Part shown: positions 7,812-17,788 of the stretch, in pieces
Layout: every line of letters starts with the position of its first letter
How positions within the stretch are numbered: position 1 is the stretch's first letter
Assembly (NCBI GenBank): GCA_026636295.1
Contig: CP089458.1
Coordinates: forward strand, 310,001-374,000
DNA length: 64,000 nucleotides
Origin: Medakamo hakoo
Taxonomy: Eukaryota > Chlorophyta > Trebouxiophyceae > Coccomyxaceae
Direction: 5' to 3'
Notes under the pieces: generated by a model
Databases searched by the model: none
What the model was told of the DNA's origin: nothing
What the model saw: only the letters and a program-made list of their open reading frames with translations
Translations under genes and position numbers: made by a program

Positions 7812-10033
7812 ATGTCGTTCTTCGACGCGTCCCGCCTGGACGTGCTGCCGTCGGGGCAGACGTCCCTGGCCGGGCGGTTCAAGCCCAAGGTGAGTGGATG
7901 GGGTGGCGGATGGGACGGGGCGGAAAAAGCGAGAGCGGCGCCCGCTCCCCTGCCCGACGCATGCGAACGGAACAAAAAGCGCACGCCGCCGCCCCTCACC
8001 CTGCCTGTCCTCCCTCCCATCCACCAACCCTACAGCGTGCCCTAAAGTCGGCCAAGCCATCGGCCGGCGCGGCAGCGGGTGCGAATGCCGCGGCCGCCGC
8101 CGCCGGGCTGGCGGCGAGTGCGACGGCCACGGCGACGCTGGCCGCTGCGGCGGTGCCAGCGGCGCCGCAGCAGCCGTCGCTGCGGGCCGCTGCCGCCGTC
8201 TCTCCGGCGTCCACGCCTGCGTCGCGGCGCAAGGCCGACAGTGTGGGCGGGAGAGGCACAGGTAAGGGAGGGGGAGGCCGGCGCGCGTCGCGGAAGGGCG
8301 AGGGAGGGAAAGCACCGCTCGCGGCCCGGCCCGCCTCCATCCATCCATCCATCCGCCTCCCACCCACCCACCCACCCATCCGCACACACACACACCTCTC
8401 CACAGACGCGGCGGCCGCCGCCCCACCCCCGCCCATCCCGCCCGCGTCCGCTGTCCCCACACCGGCGCCACGGACGGCCGGCAAGCCACCGCTGCCCAGG
8501 CCGCCCGCTGCAGCGGCCGCGGTCGCCGTCCGGCCGCCGCCGCCGCCGTCCGTCCCGCCCGCGTCGCCCGACCGCCGGCGCGGCGTCGGCCGGGCGACGG
8601 GCAGGAAGGGCTCGGGCAAGGCGGCGGACGTGGCGGCCGCGTCGGCAGCGGTCACAGCAGCGGCCGAAGCTGCCGCGGCGGCGGCCGTCGCGGCCGCGGC
8701 CGCCAGCCAGGCCGCGGCGGCCTCGAAAAAGGCCGGCGGTGCCGGCGCGCTGGCGCTGCCCGCGCCCGCCGGCGCCGCCCCGCTCGCCGCCCGGGCTCTG
8801 GACTTGGGCACCATGCCCCTGCGCGACGTCATCCGGTGGTCGTACGCCCGGGAGCGGGCGCGGGCGGGGGCGGCGCGCGCGGCGCGGGAAGCCGAGGCCA
8901 AGGCGGCCGGGCCGGTGGCGGGCGGCGCGCCGCCGCCGCCCGCCTCGCCCGCCGCCCGCCCGTCCACGTCCGTCGGCGGGCGCGGCACGCGCGCCTCCAC
9001 CCGCGTCGCGTCCGCCGCCGCGTCCGCCGCCATTGCGGCCGCCTCCTCCCGGCGCGGGCCCGGCGGCGACGACCCGCCGACCGCCGCGCCCACGCCCGTC
9101 TCTCGCCGCGCTGCGGGCGGCGCCGCCAGCGCGGCCGGCACGCCGGCCGCGACCCCGCGCCGGGGCCCGTCGTCCCCGCCCCCTCCGCCCTCGTCCGCCC
9201 CGCCCTCCCTCGCCCCCCAAGTCGAGTTGGTGGACGGCCGCATCGTGGTGGCGGAGCGGTCGCTGACGGTGCAAGCCCAGCCCGCGGCCGCGCTGACGCG
9301 CGTCGTGGAGGACGCGCCCAAGCTCAACGCGGGCACGCACGCCGCCCGCCTGCCGAACGACCGGTGGACGGCCACGGACACGTCCCTGTTCTACGCGGCG
9401 CTGGCGCAGTTCGGCACCGACTTCACGCTCATGGAGCGCGTGTTCCCGGGGCGGGCCCGGCGCGCCCTGAAAAACAAATTCAACCGGGAGTGCCGGTGCG
9501 CGCCGGCCGCGGTCGACGCCGCCCTCGGCGCGGCCGCCGGCGGCGGCGCCGCCGCCCTGGCCTCCTACCGCGGCATCTTAGCTCTGTTGGCTGCGCCGCC
9601 TGGCGGTGGTGGGAGCGCGGCCGCGCACGCCGACGGCGGCTCGCTGCCGCCGGGCCTGCCCGCGCCGCCGCCGCCCTCCGCGGCGGCGGGCGCGGCCGCG
9701 CCCGCGGCCGAAGCGGCGGGCGGCTCGCCCGCGTCGCCGTCGTCTCCGCCGGCAGGCTCCGCTCCAGCTGCTGTCACGCCACCCGCTGGTGGCGGCGCCC
9801 TGAGTGCCGCCGCCCGCAAAGCCCAGCGGGCGGCGATGAAGGAGTGGGCGGCCGCGGCCAAGGCGGCGGGGGGTGGTGGCGCGGGCGCGGCCGTCACGCC
9901 GTCGCCGGCCTCTCCGCCGTCCGCCGTGCGCCGGCCGGCGACGGCGTCGCCGAGTGGGGCGCGGCGGCCTCGGGGGGCGGCGGCGACGGCGGCCGTGGCG
10001 GGTTCAGCCGCGAAACGGGCGCGGCGTGGTTGA
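7812..10033 (+). CDS. BDP1: TFIIIB subunit B'' (BDP1-like, SANT domain)
   Basis: Inferred exons 7812-7889, 8036-8261 and 8406-10033 give 643 aa with consistent phases. BDP1 is the B'' subunit of TFIIIB, which places RNA polymerase III on tRNA and 5S promoters. The diagnostic extended SANT domain (about residues 416-475) reads DRWTATDTSLFYAALAQFG, then TDFTLMERVFPGR and ALKNKFNRECR, closely following the family pattern in which a phenylalanine-rich SANT is followed by PGRxRRxLKxKFxxE. The flanks are Ala/Pro/Gly-rich and probably disordered. The N-terminal exon keeps the short RFKPK element also seen in other B'' proteins. The first intron ends in CTACAG; the second contains TCCA and CCCA tetranucleotide repeats. 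Confidence 0.85.
8336..8382 (+). repeat. Tetranucleotide repeats in BDP1 intron 2
   Basis: CCAT units at about 8337-8356 are followed by CCCA units at about 8361-8380, then a CA run, all shortly upstream of the 3' splice site. Confidence 0.85.
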
Positions 10034-10171
10034 GGGGAGGGATGGGGGAGTGTGGGTGGGGTTACGAAACAAAACGCACTGCCCCCTTTTTTTTTTTGCT
10101 TGCGCCGCGTCGTCGAAACCCCCCAGTCCCGCCTTGCCGCCCGCCTCCCAAAGCAACGGACGCGCGCTGCT

Positions 10172-12943
10172 ATGGCGCCACCGCTGCCGCCACCGATCGG
10201 CGTCCACGCGGACGCGACGGCGGCCGGCCAGGAGGCTGCGGCGGGCGGCGGTGGGGCCGTGGTCGTCACCATCCCGCCCTCCCCGCCGGCGCCGGCGCCG
10301 CCCCTCCCGCCTCCACCGCCGCCGGCACAGCCCGACGCCTGGACTGCCTCCGCGGGCGACCTGTCCCTGCACAAGGCCGGCGGCGCGGTGGCGGCCCTGG
10401 CGGGCGGTGGCGCGGCCGCCGCGCCTCCGGCGCCCGCGCCTGCGCCCGCTGCTACTGCGGCGGCGGCCGCCCACCCGCCGCCGCCGCCCGCCCCCTCGCC
10501 CGACGACTGGACGGACGCCCTGCTCCGGGAGATGGGCGGCGACGTCGGACACCGCGCCGACGACGGCGCCACGCCGGGGTGGGTGCGGACCGCCCTGGCC
10601 GCGGCACGCCGGCACGCCGCGTCGTGGGTCGTCGCTGCGGCGGGCGCGGCCGGTGCCGCGGCCGCGGGTGCGGCCGCGCCCACCGCGACGTTTCTGACCG
10701 TCCCCCTGTGGCGGTGGGCGCTGCTGCCGGCGGTCCTGCCCCTCCTGCACCTGGCCGCGTCCGCCACGACCGCCGCACTGCTGGCGGCGGCGGACGGCTC
10801 GCTCGTCCGCACGCGCGGCGCGGCCCTGTTTTTGGTCGTCGGCGTGCGGGCGCCCGTCACGCGCGCCGCGCGCGCGGGGCTGACGGCCGCAGCGTTCGCA
10901 GCCCTGACCGCCGACTGGGGTGGCGGCGGCGACGGCGACGGACGCGGGCCGCGCCGCCCGCCCGTCCTGGACACGGCGGCGGCGCTGCTGGCGTGCGCGT
11001 TCGTGTTTGCGGGCGTGCGCCTGGGCACGCGGCTCGCGGCCGCGGCCGCGGCCGCGGCATACCACGAGCGCGCGGGCCACGCCGCCCGCATCGACGGCGC
11101 CCTGGCGGCCGAGTACGCGCTGTGGGCGCTGTCCCAGCCGCCGTCGTACCCGCCGTCGCGCCACGGGAGTGAGGGCGGCGAGCCGCAGCCGCCGCCACCG
11201 CCGCCGTCGCCGCCGTCCACGCAGCCGTTGCTCGCGCCGCTGCCGCCGCCGCCGCCGCCACGCGCGGCGACCCTCGCCCCCGCCCGCCTGGTCCGGGCGG
11301 TGCGGGCCATGCGCCGCCGGTCCAGCGCTGCGCGGACGCACGCGGCGGCGGCGGCGGCGGCGGGAGTGGCGGACCCGCCCCCGCCCCCCGCCCGCCTGGG
11401 CAGCGGCGGTGGCCGGGGGCCGGTGCCTCCACCCCCGCCGCCGCCGCCACCGCCACCGGCCCGGTCCGCTCGCGCCCTGGCCGCCCTGGAACGCCACGTC
11501 CGGGAGACGCGGCTGCGGCTGCCTCTGGCGGACGCGCTGGGGCGGGGCGGCGTGCCCGCCACGGCCGCCGCGTCCTCCACGGCCGCCGTCGCCGCGGCCG
11601 GGGGCAGCGCGCTGGGCGGGCGGGTCGTCGCGCCGGCTGGGCCGCCGCCGCCACCGCCGGCCGGCGGGCCGCCCGCCGCCGCCCCCGGCTCCGACGCGCG
11701 GGAAGCCCGGCTGCACGCGCTGTACCTGTTCTGGCACGTGCGCGAAGCCGGCCTGCGGTCGACGACGGGCGCGGCGGGCGCTGGCGCGGCGGCCACAGCG
11801 ACCACCCCCGCCGCCGTGCCGCCGCCGCCGCGCCCCTATCTCATCCCCTCCGACCTCGCGCCCTTCTTCCCGCCCGGCGACGCCGCCGCCGCCGCGGCCG
11901 CCTGGCGCCTGCTGGACGCGGACGGCGACGGGCGCGCCTCCGCCGCCGACGTCCGGGACGCCGTCCTGGCCGTCCAGGCGGAGCGCGACCGCCTGGCCGC
12001 GACGCTGTCGGGCGCACGCGCGGCCGCCGCCTCGCTCGAGCGCGTCGTCGGCCTCGCCCTGCACACCGGGGCGACGCTGGCGTACGCCGCCCTGCTGGGC
12101 TGGGATGTGGGGCGGGCGTGGGTCACGCTGTCGTCCGTCATTGTGGCGTTGGCCTTTATTTTCTCGGACGCGGCGCGGACGTGCGTGGAGGGGTGTGGGG
12201 TGGTGGTGGCGCCCGCCTGCTCCAGCAGCAGTCCATCCCTCACCAACCCACCCCTCCACACACACACACATCACACCAGCGCCTTCACCGCCGCCATCTT
12301 TGTGTTTGCCGTCCACCCCTTTGACATCGGCGACGTCCTGCTCCTGCCCGACGGCGGCGGCAGCGCGGCGGGACCGGCCACGCCCCCCGTCTGGCACCGG
12401 GTCGAGTCCATCGCTCTGCTGCACACGACCGTGCAGCGCTGGGACGGCGTGCGGCTGGCCGTGCCCAACGCGGCCCTGGCGGCGTCGCCCCTGGCCAACG
12501 TGTCCCGGTCCGCGCCCCGGTGGGAGGGCTTCAAGGTCCTGGTCGACGTGGCCACGCCCGCGGCCGCGTTCGAGGCTGTGGACGCGGCGGTGACCGCGCA
12601 CGTGGCGCGCCACCCGGCCGAGTTCTCCGGCGAAAAGCTGGTCGTCGCCGGCGTGGCGGGCGACCCCCTGAAAATCACGCTGGCCGTCTGGTTTGAGTAC
12701 GCGCAGGCCGGCCACGACCTGGGGCGCCTGTCCCGCGCGCGCAGCGGGCTGCACCTGGCCGTGTGCGCGGCGTTGGTGGGCGCGGGCGTCGCGTATTCCC
12801 TGCCGCCCTTTGGGGGCGGCGTTGTGGGCGGCGGTGGCGGGGAGGGCGTCGCCGCCGCGACTGCCGCCGCCATTGCCGCCCGGGGCGGCAACCTGGGCGG
12901 CCTGGGCGGGGGGATGGGCCTGGTGGGCGGGGCGGGCGTGTGA
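10172..12943 (+). CDS. MscS-like mechanosensitive channel with EF-hand (MSL family)
   Basis: Exons 10172-12180 and 12280-12943 give 890 aa. The family forms stretch-activated anion-preferring channels; eukaryotic plasma-membrane and ER members carry an EF-hand ahead of the pore. An Ala/Pro-rich N-terminus is followed by several hydrophobic helices (roughly 150-310) and a long Pro/Gly-rich cytosolic loop. A canonical EF-hand loop (DADGDGRASAADV) lies near residue 582, then come the pore helices and MscS beta domain. Removing the 99-nt intron joins FSDAARTAFTAAIFVF to AVHPFDIGD, matching the strongly conserved MSL motif ending HPFDVGD, so the intron is well supported even though the frame is open through it. 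Subcellular targeting is not obvious from the N-terminus. Confidence 0.88.
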   Translation: MAPPLPPPIGVHADATAAGQEAAAGGGGAVVVTIPPSPPAPAPPLPPPPPPAQPDAWTASAGDLSLHKAGGAVAALAGGGAAAAPPAPAPAPAATAAAAAHPPPPPAPSPDDWTDALLREMGGDVGHRADDGATPGWVRTALAAARRHAASWVVAAAGAAGAAAAGAAAPTATFLTVPLWRWALLPAVLPLLHLAASATTAALLAAADGSLVRTRGAALFLVVGVRAPVTRAARAGLTAAAFAALTADWGGGGDGDGRGPRRPPVLDTAAALLACAFVFAGVRLGTRLAAAAAAAAYHERAGHAARIDGALAAEYALWALSQPPSYPPSRHGSEGGEPQPPPPPPSPPSTQPLLAPLPPPPPPRAATLAPARLVRAVRAMRRRSSAARTHAAAAAAAGVADPPPPPARLGSGGGRGPVPPPPPPPPPPPARSARALAALERHVRETRLRLPLADALGRGGVPATAAASSTAAVAAAGGSALGGRVVAPAGPPPPPPAGGPPAAAPGSDAREARLHALYLFWHVREAGLRSTTGAAGAGAAATATTPAAVPPPPRPYLIPSDLAPFFPPGDAAAAAAAWRLLDADGDGRASAADVRDAVLAVQAERDRLAATLSGARAAAASLERVVGLALHTGATLAYAALLGWDVGRAWVTLSSVIVALAFIFSDAARTCVEGCGVVVAPACSSSSPSLTNPPLHTHTHHTSAFTAAIFVFAVHPFDIGDVLLLPDGGGSAAGPATPPVWHRVESIALLHTTVQRWDGVRLAVPNAALAASPLANVSRSAPRWEGFKVLVDVATPAAAFEAVDAAVTAHVARHPAEFSGEKLVVAGVAGDPLKITLAVWFEYAQAGHDLGRLSRARSGLHLAVCAALVGAGVAYSLPPFGGGVVGGGGGEGVAAATAAAIAARGGNLGGLGGGMGLVGGAGV

Positions 12944-13033
12944 TACGGGACTCCAGACGGGGACACACAGGGCACACAGGCACACACAGACACGCAAGCT
13001 AACACACACACCTCTCCCCGTCCCATCACCAAA

Positions 13034-14671
13034 TTAAATCCACCCGCCCTCCTGCAGCTTCAGCGGCAGGTAGACCTGCGACAGGTACTGGAACCCAAAG
13101 CTGGACAGGGCCTGGATCTCCGCCTTGACGCGGGTGGACACCATGAGCTCCAGTTCCTTCACCCACGCCGGGTTGGCCTTGACGAATTCTTCTTGCAGCA
13201 GGCGCTTGCCCGTCCGGACGTCCTCCTCCGTCATGGGCAGGCGGCACTGCTCCGGGATGTTGAACCGGTCCAGGTCGGACGGCCGCACGCCCAGCCACTT
13301 GATGTCCGGCGTCGTCAGGTGGGAGGAGTCGTACGACATGTTCATCGACCCCTTCATGTACACTGCGAGGATTTTGAGGCCGTACGGGTCGGCGTCCACC
13401 AGGGCCAGGACGGGAATGCGCAGCGTGTCGCGCAGCTTGCGCAGGAAGAGGCGGGACGCCACGTCCGGCTGGCCCTTGGCCGTGATGATGACGCACGGGT
13501 ACGCGTTGTAGAACCGGTCTTCCGCCAGGCGCATGAAGGCGGCGTCTTTTTCCACCAACAAAATAAAAGCCGCGTCGGACGCGATGTCCGTCACCCGGTC
13601 CACGTTTGGCGGGATGGCCTTGCCGCCGACGCCCATGCGGGCGCAGTCGATGGGGTCGCCATCCTCCCGGAAGGTCAGGCGGCCGACGACGACGCCCTTC
13701 TCCGAGGCGACGACGTGCAGGGAGGTGCGGGTGCAGCCCAGCATGCACGCCGCGTCGTCCAGGACCGCGTCCGAGTGCGCCTGGTCCTCGAACAGCTTGA
13801 CGTCCGTGTAGAACAGGTCGCGCTTGGTGACGTGGATGTTCTTGGCGCACAGCTCGTGGACCAGGCCCAGGATGCGGGTGGTGATGACGGCCTTGCGGCA
13901 CGTGGCCGTCGACGCAAAGGGCCGGGCGGACGTCGAGTCGCGCAGGACGATGCGGTCCAGGGCGGGCACGTACAGCTGGTTGCCCTTGGCCCGGGAGGGG
14001 ACGGCGTAGGTGAAGCCGTCGCCGGCCATGATGGAGGCCGCGACGGCGAAGAGGGCGGCTTCCACCTCGTCCAGGACGGCAGGCGCGTCCTTGTCGACGA
14101 CCTGCGTGTGTGTGTGAGGGGGTGGGTGGTGGGGGTCCGGGGGTGGGGTGGAGGTCGAGGACGGCGCGCGCGCGGCGCGGGCGTGAGAGCAACACACACA
14201 CCCGCCCCGCGATGCTTCGCCCCCCACACACCCTTGCCCTCCCCTCCAACTCACTTCGCGACAGGACTGGGGCAGGTTCATGTCGGCCAGGGTCCTGTGT
14301 CAGGTGTGTGGTGGCCGCCGCGTGAGCGCGCGCGTTCCGAGACAGAGGCAAGGCAAGCACCATGCGGGGCGAAACAAAAAAACTTACTTGGCGACGAGAG
14401 GTTCCTCCTTGACCTTCTTGGCCAGGTCGCGGACGTGCTTGAGGATCTCCTGTGCGTGTGTGTGTGTGTGTTTGTGGCAAATGCGGCAGGGTGAGAGGGC
14501 AGGAAGCGCGCGGACGAGCGAAGAGAGAGGGATGCATCGGACCGACCGCTGCCCCCATCTCACGTCCGCCCCCGGGGGCCTCGACACCACACGCACGTCC
14601 GGCGACTTGAGCTTGCGCTTTGACTTTTCGATGGCGGCCGCCACCTCGTCAATCTTGCGTTTGGGCGGCAT
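13034..14671 (-). CDS. TOP6A: DNA topoisomerase VI subunit A (SPO11-3/TOP6A type)
   Basis: Four inferred exons (14597-14671, 14388-14449, 14255-14294, 13034-14101) give 414 aa. Plant Topo VI relaxes and decatenates DNA and is needed for endoreduplication; subunit A cuts DNA with an active-site tyrosine. The catalytic Tyr is at about residue 157 in [10 protein letters not shown]. The Toprim metal site is visible as Glu about 243 (LLVEKD) and Asp about 295/297 (LVDADPYG). The C-terminal block from [20 protein letters not shown] onward, ending QVYLPLKLQ, is nearly identical to the plant SPO11-3 pattern rather than to meiotic SPO11-1/2. The Lys-rich N-terminus fits nuclear targeting. TOP6B is not in the window. 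The start is 222 bp from the divergent TRM13 gene. Confidence 0.92.
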
Positions 14672-14893
14672 GGCTGGCGTGCGTGCGAGTGCGAGTGCGT
14701 CTTTCTCTCCCTCCGCGCCGGGAAGGATGGTCTGAGGCGAGTGCGCGCTCGGCTCGGCTCCTTCACTCCCCATTGTCCTTGCGGGAAAAAAAAACGGCGT
14801 GCCGCCCCGGCTCCGAGCATGACGCTGCACCAGCCGTGACGGCGTGGCATCCCAGACATCCTTGGTAGCAGCGGCACGACGAAAAAAGCAGCG
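14672..14893. promoter_or_regulatory. Divergent promoter region (TOP6A / TRM13)
   Basis: This 222-bp gap lies between divergent start codons, with CT-rich sequence near 14700-14720 and short A runs near 14784-14795 and 14879-14886. No specific motif was assigned. Confidence 0.4.
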
Positions 14894-16453
14894 ATGACGG
14901 TCGCCGCACCGGCGCAAGAAGCCGCGCCGGCAAGCCAAGCCACCGCGCCGCCGCCGCCGCCGACCTGCACGTTCCTTGTCGGCGGCGTCAAGCGCACGTG
15001 CACCGCGCCCGCGCTCCAGGGCAGCCCCTTCTGCACGCACCACGCCCCGGGGCGGGTCCGCTGCCCCGTCGACCCCACGCACACCGTGCGGCCGGACCGC
15101 CTCCAAAAGCACGTCAAGGCCTGCACCAAAGCGACGGCCGCGCGCTCGCTGGCCGGCAGGCCGTTCTACGTGCCGGGCGTCAACACAGGGCGGCGGCGCG
15201 GCGGGCGGCCCGCCGCGCCCGCCCCGGCCCTGGGCGTGCCGGCTCCGCTACCTAAACCCGCCGCGGACAGGCGGGCGGCGGCCGCCGCCCTGGGCCCGGA
15301 CCGGCTGGAGGCGCTCATTGACAGAGTGTTGGCGGCGGCCGAGGTCCTCGACCCGGCCTGGCCGGCGCCGCCGCCGCCCCCGGCCCGCCCGCCCCCGGAC
15401 GCGTCGGCGGCCGACGCCCGCGTCGCCGTCGCCCTGGCCAACCATGCCGCCCGGCACGCGGCTCAAAACGACGCCATTGTGGCCGCGGCCGCCGGGTTTG
15501 GCGTCTTTGACGGGGGAGGAGGAGGGGGGCGCGGCGGCGGCGACGGCGGCGGCGGCGCCGGCCTCGCCCTCATCGAACTCGGCGCGGGGCGCGGCTTCCT
15601 CGGCGCCGCCGCCGCGGCGGCCCTGCCCTCCGCCGCCATCGCCCTCATCGACAGGCGAGCGTATCGCTCCAAGGCCGACAAGCACTTGCGGCACCGGCGG
15701 TTGGTGCGCGTGACGGCCGACATCGCGGACGTGGAGCTCAGCGCGCTCGTCGCGGACGCCTTCAACAACGGCGGCACAGACGGCGGTGGCGGCGGCGGCG
15801 GCCAGGACGCCGTGCCTTGCCTGCCCGACCCGCCCATCACCCGCTGGGCCGTCCTGGGCAAGCACCTGTGCGGCCGGGCGACGGACCTGGCGCTGAGGGC
15901 GGTGGTGAACGGGCTGGGCGGCGGCGGCGGCGGCGGCGCGCGCGGCGGCGGCCGGCCGTGCGGCGCCGCGGTCGCCACCTGCTGCCACCACTCGGCCGCC
16001 TGGGCCGACTTTTGCGGCCGGGAAGCCTTCACAGCAGCGGGCTTTGACGGGGAAGCGGAATTCGGGCTGGTCTCCCAATTCGCGGCGTGGGCGCTGTGCG
16101 GCCACGGCCGGCCGGGGGGGAAGGGGGGAGGGGCGGGCGCGGGCTCCTCGTCTTCGGACGACGACGACGGAGCGGGCGACGCGCCGCCCGCGCCCGCGCC
16201 CGCGCCCGCGCCGGCCTGGCAGGCGGCCATCCCGCTGGCCCGGCGCCACGCAGCTGGCGCGGCGGCCAAGCGAGTGCTGGACGGGTGCCGGCTGGCGTGG
16301 CTGGCGGAGCGCGTCCAGGCGCGGGGGGGCGGGGGTGGTGGGGGCGGGGGGCGGGTGGGCGCGGCCGCGTACGTCCCGCGCTCCGTGACGGGCGAGAACC
16401 GGCTGCTGCTGGTGGCGGTCGGTGGTGGAGGAGGAGGCGGCGCGGGCTTGTAG
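14894..16453 (+). CDS. TRM13: tRNA 2'-O-methyltransferase TRM13
   Basis: Single exon, 519 aa. TRM13 2'-O-methylates position 4 in the acceptor stem of certain tRNAs. Domain order matches the family. A CCCH zinc finger comes first (Cys25, Cys36, Cys47, His49/50). A CHHC U11-48K-type finger follows (Cys57, His63, His73, Cys77). The Rossmann methyltransferase core has motif I LIELGAGRGFLG near residue 226, an IDRRAYRSKAD segment, LGKHLCGRATDLALR and the CCHH motif (ATCCHHSAAW). Gly- and Ala-rich insertions and an Asp/Ser run near 415-430 are lineage additions. Start chosen as the first ATG, shortly after an A-rich leader. Confidence 0.93.
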   Translation: MTVAAPAQEAAPASQATAPPPPPTCTFLVGGVKRTCTAPALQGSPFCTHHAPGRVRCPVDPTHTVRPDRLQKHVKACTKATAARSLAGRPFYVPGVNTGRRRGGRPAAPAPALGVPAPLPKPAADRRAAAAALGPDRLEALIDRVLAAAEVLDPAWPAPPPPPARPPPDASAADARVAVALANHAARHAAQNDAIVAAAAGFGVFDGGGGGGRGGGDGGGGAGLALIELGAGRGFLGAAAAAALPSAAIALIDRRAYRSKADKHLRHRRLVRVTADIADVELSALVADAFNNGGTDGGGGGGGQDAVPCLPDPPITRWAVLGKHLCGRATDLALRAVVNGLGGGGGGGARGGGRPCGAAVATCCHHSAAWADFCGREAFTAAGFDGEAEFGLVSQFAAWALCGHGRPGGKGGGAGAGSSSSDDDDGAGDAPPAPAPAPAPAWQAAIPLARRHAAGAAAKRVLDGCRLAWLAERVQARGGGGGGGGGRVGAAAYVPRSVTGENRLLLVAVGGGGGGGAGL

Positions 16454-16509
16454 TAGGGTTAGAGATCGCAACAAGGGCACCCCCTCCCTCCCTGTCTCTG
16501 TCTCTCCCC

Positions 16510-17690
16510 TCACGGCCGGCGGCGGGCGGCGCGCTGCGGCACCGCCCGCGGCGCGAGCGGCGGGCGGCCGCTGGTGGTCGTGCGCGGGCCCGCCGCGCCG
16601 CGGGCCTTCCCCGCCGCGGCGCGCCCCACTCCAGGCGGCGCGGGTGGGGCCGGCGTGCGTGCCCGGGCCAGGGCCAGTTTCAAGTCCAGGAAGCGGGCCA
16701 GGTCCGGGGCGGGGAGGGCGGACAGCGGCCCGCGGCGCCGGAGGGCCGCGAGTTCCGACCGCAGCGCGGCGGCCGTGGCCGTGGCCGGGGGGGCGGCGGC
16801 GGCCGGTGACGGCCCGGCGGGCTGCGGCGGCGGTGGGGGGGGTTTCGGCGCGGGCGCGGGCGGTGTCTCGCCCGTCTCGCCCGCCTCCAGCTCGGCCGCG
16901 ACCAGCCAGGACTCGGCCAGGCAGGCGGCGGCGGGCGGCGGCTGCGGCGGTTGTGGCGGCGGCGGCGGCGGGCGCGGCGCGGCGGCCGCGCCGCGCGCGC
17001 TCGGGTCAAACGCGGCGCGCGCGACGGCCCGGGGCAGGGGTTGTGCTGCTGCTGTGGGCGCGCTCACACCCCCCGGCATGGCCAGCGACGGCTTGCGGGG
17101 CGTCGGAGCCCCGGCGGCGGCGGCCGCGCCAGCCGCCGGCGTGAAGGACAAGTCGAGGGACGAGGGCGTCTGGAAAAAAAAAAGAGGGGGTGGGGTGGGG
17201 AGAGACGACGGGGGGTGAGGGGTGAGGGGCGGGCCGCGCGTGCGTCGTGGCAGGCAAAAGGAGGGGGTGGGCGACGCGCTGCTGACTCACCAGCGCGGGC
17301 AGGAAGCCCAGGGATGGCGCGGAACACTCGGCCAGGGGCAGGTCGACGGGCGGCAAGGGCGGGTCGGGCGGCGGGGAGGGGGGCGGCGGGTGGGCCGGCG
17401 GCGCCCCCACCCCCTCCTCTCCAACCGCCGCCGGCGCCGCCCGCCACACGAGCGACGGATCGCTGAACGCACACCTCAATCCTGCCGCGTCTTCAGGCTT
17501 CAGGGCGGGCCACAGCGCGTCAAAGGCCGGGTCGGGCTGTCGTGTTTTTTGGGTCGTGGCAGTTATAAAAAACCTCGCGCTGCGCGCTCTCTCTCCCCCC
17601 GCCTTTCCCCCTCACCCCCCTCACCTCCGCCTCCGGCACGGCCGCCAGGCGACGTGACGCGGCGCGGGGCCGAAAGAGCAGGGCCTTCAT
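16510..17690 (-). CDS. Unrecognised proline/alanine-rich protein
   Basis: Three inferred exons (17625-17690, 17291-17536, 16510-17169) give a 323-aa protein with all junctions in phase 0 and standard GT-AG ends. No known domain is recognised. The first 100 residues look most structured: MKALLFRPRAASRRLAAV, then PDPAFDALWPALKPEDAAGL and CAFSDPSLVWR. The middle is Pro-rich (several runs of 5-6 prolines). A short region containing LAESWLVAAELEAGE and a stretch LRSELAALRRRGPLSALP near 240-260 could be helical. The C-terminus is Arg/Pro-rich and basic. The exon structure, open frames and high third-position GC support a real gene. It ends close to TRM13 (56 bp) in convergent orientation and starts about 98 bp from the end of the FKBP gene. 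Confidence 0.6.
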
Positions 17691-17788
17691 GGTGTGAGAG
17701 CGGGGAGGAGGTGAGGTGCCGAAAGAGAGGGAAACGAAAGTGGGAGGGTGGGGCAACAGTCCCTCCCCCCCCTTCCCTCTCCATGCCT

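Noticed and set aside
12181-12279. Reading the 99-nt segment as coding in the MscS-like gene
   Set aside because: It breaks the conserved join before HPFDIGD, has GTGCGT...CACCAG ends, and contains a CA tract typical of introns here.
9565-13009. Very long open frames antisense to BDP1 and the MscS-like channel
   Set aside because: They are Arg/Gly/Pro-rich shadows of the coding strand without motifs.
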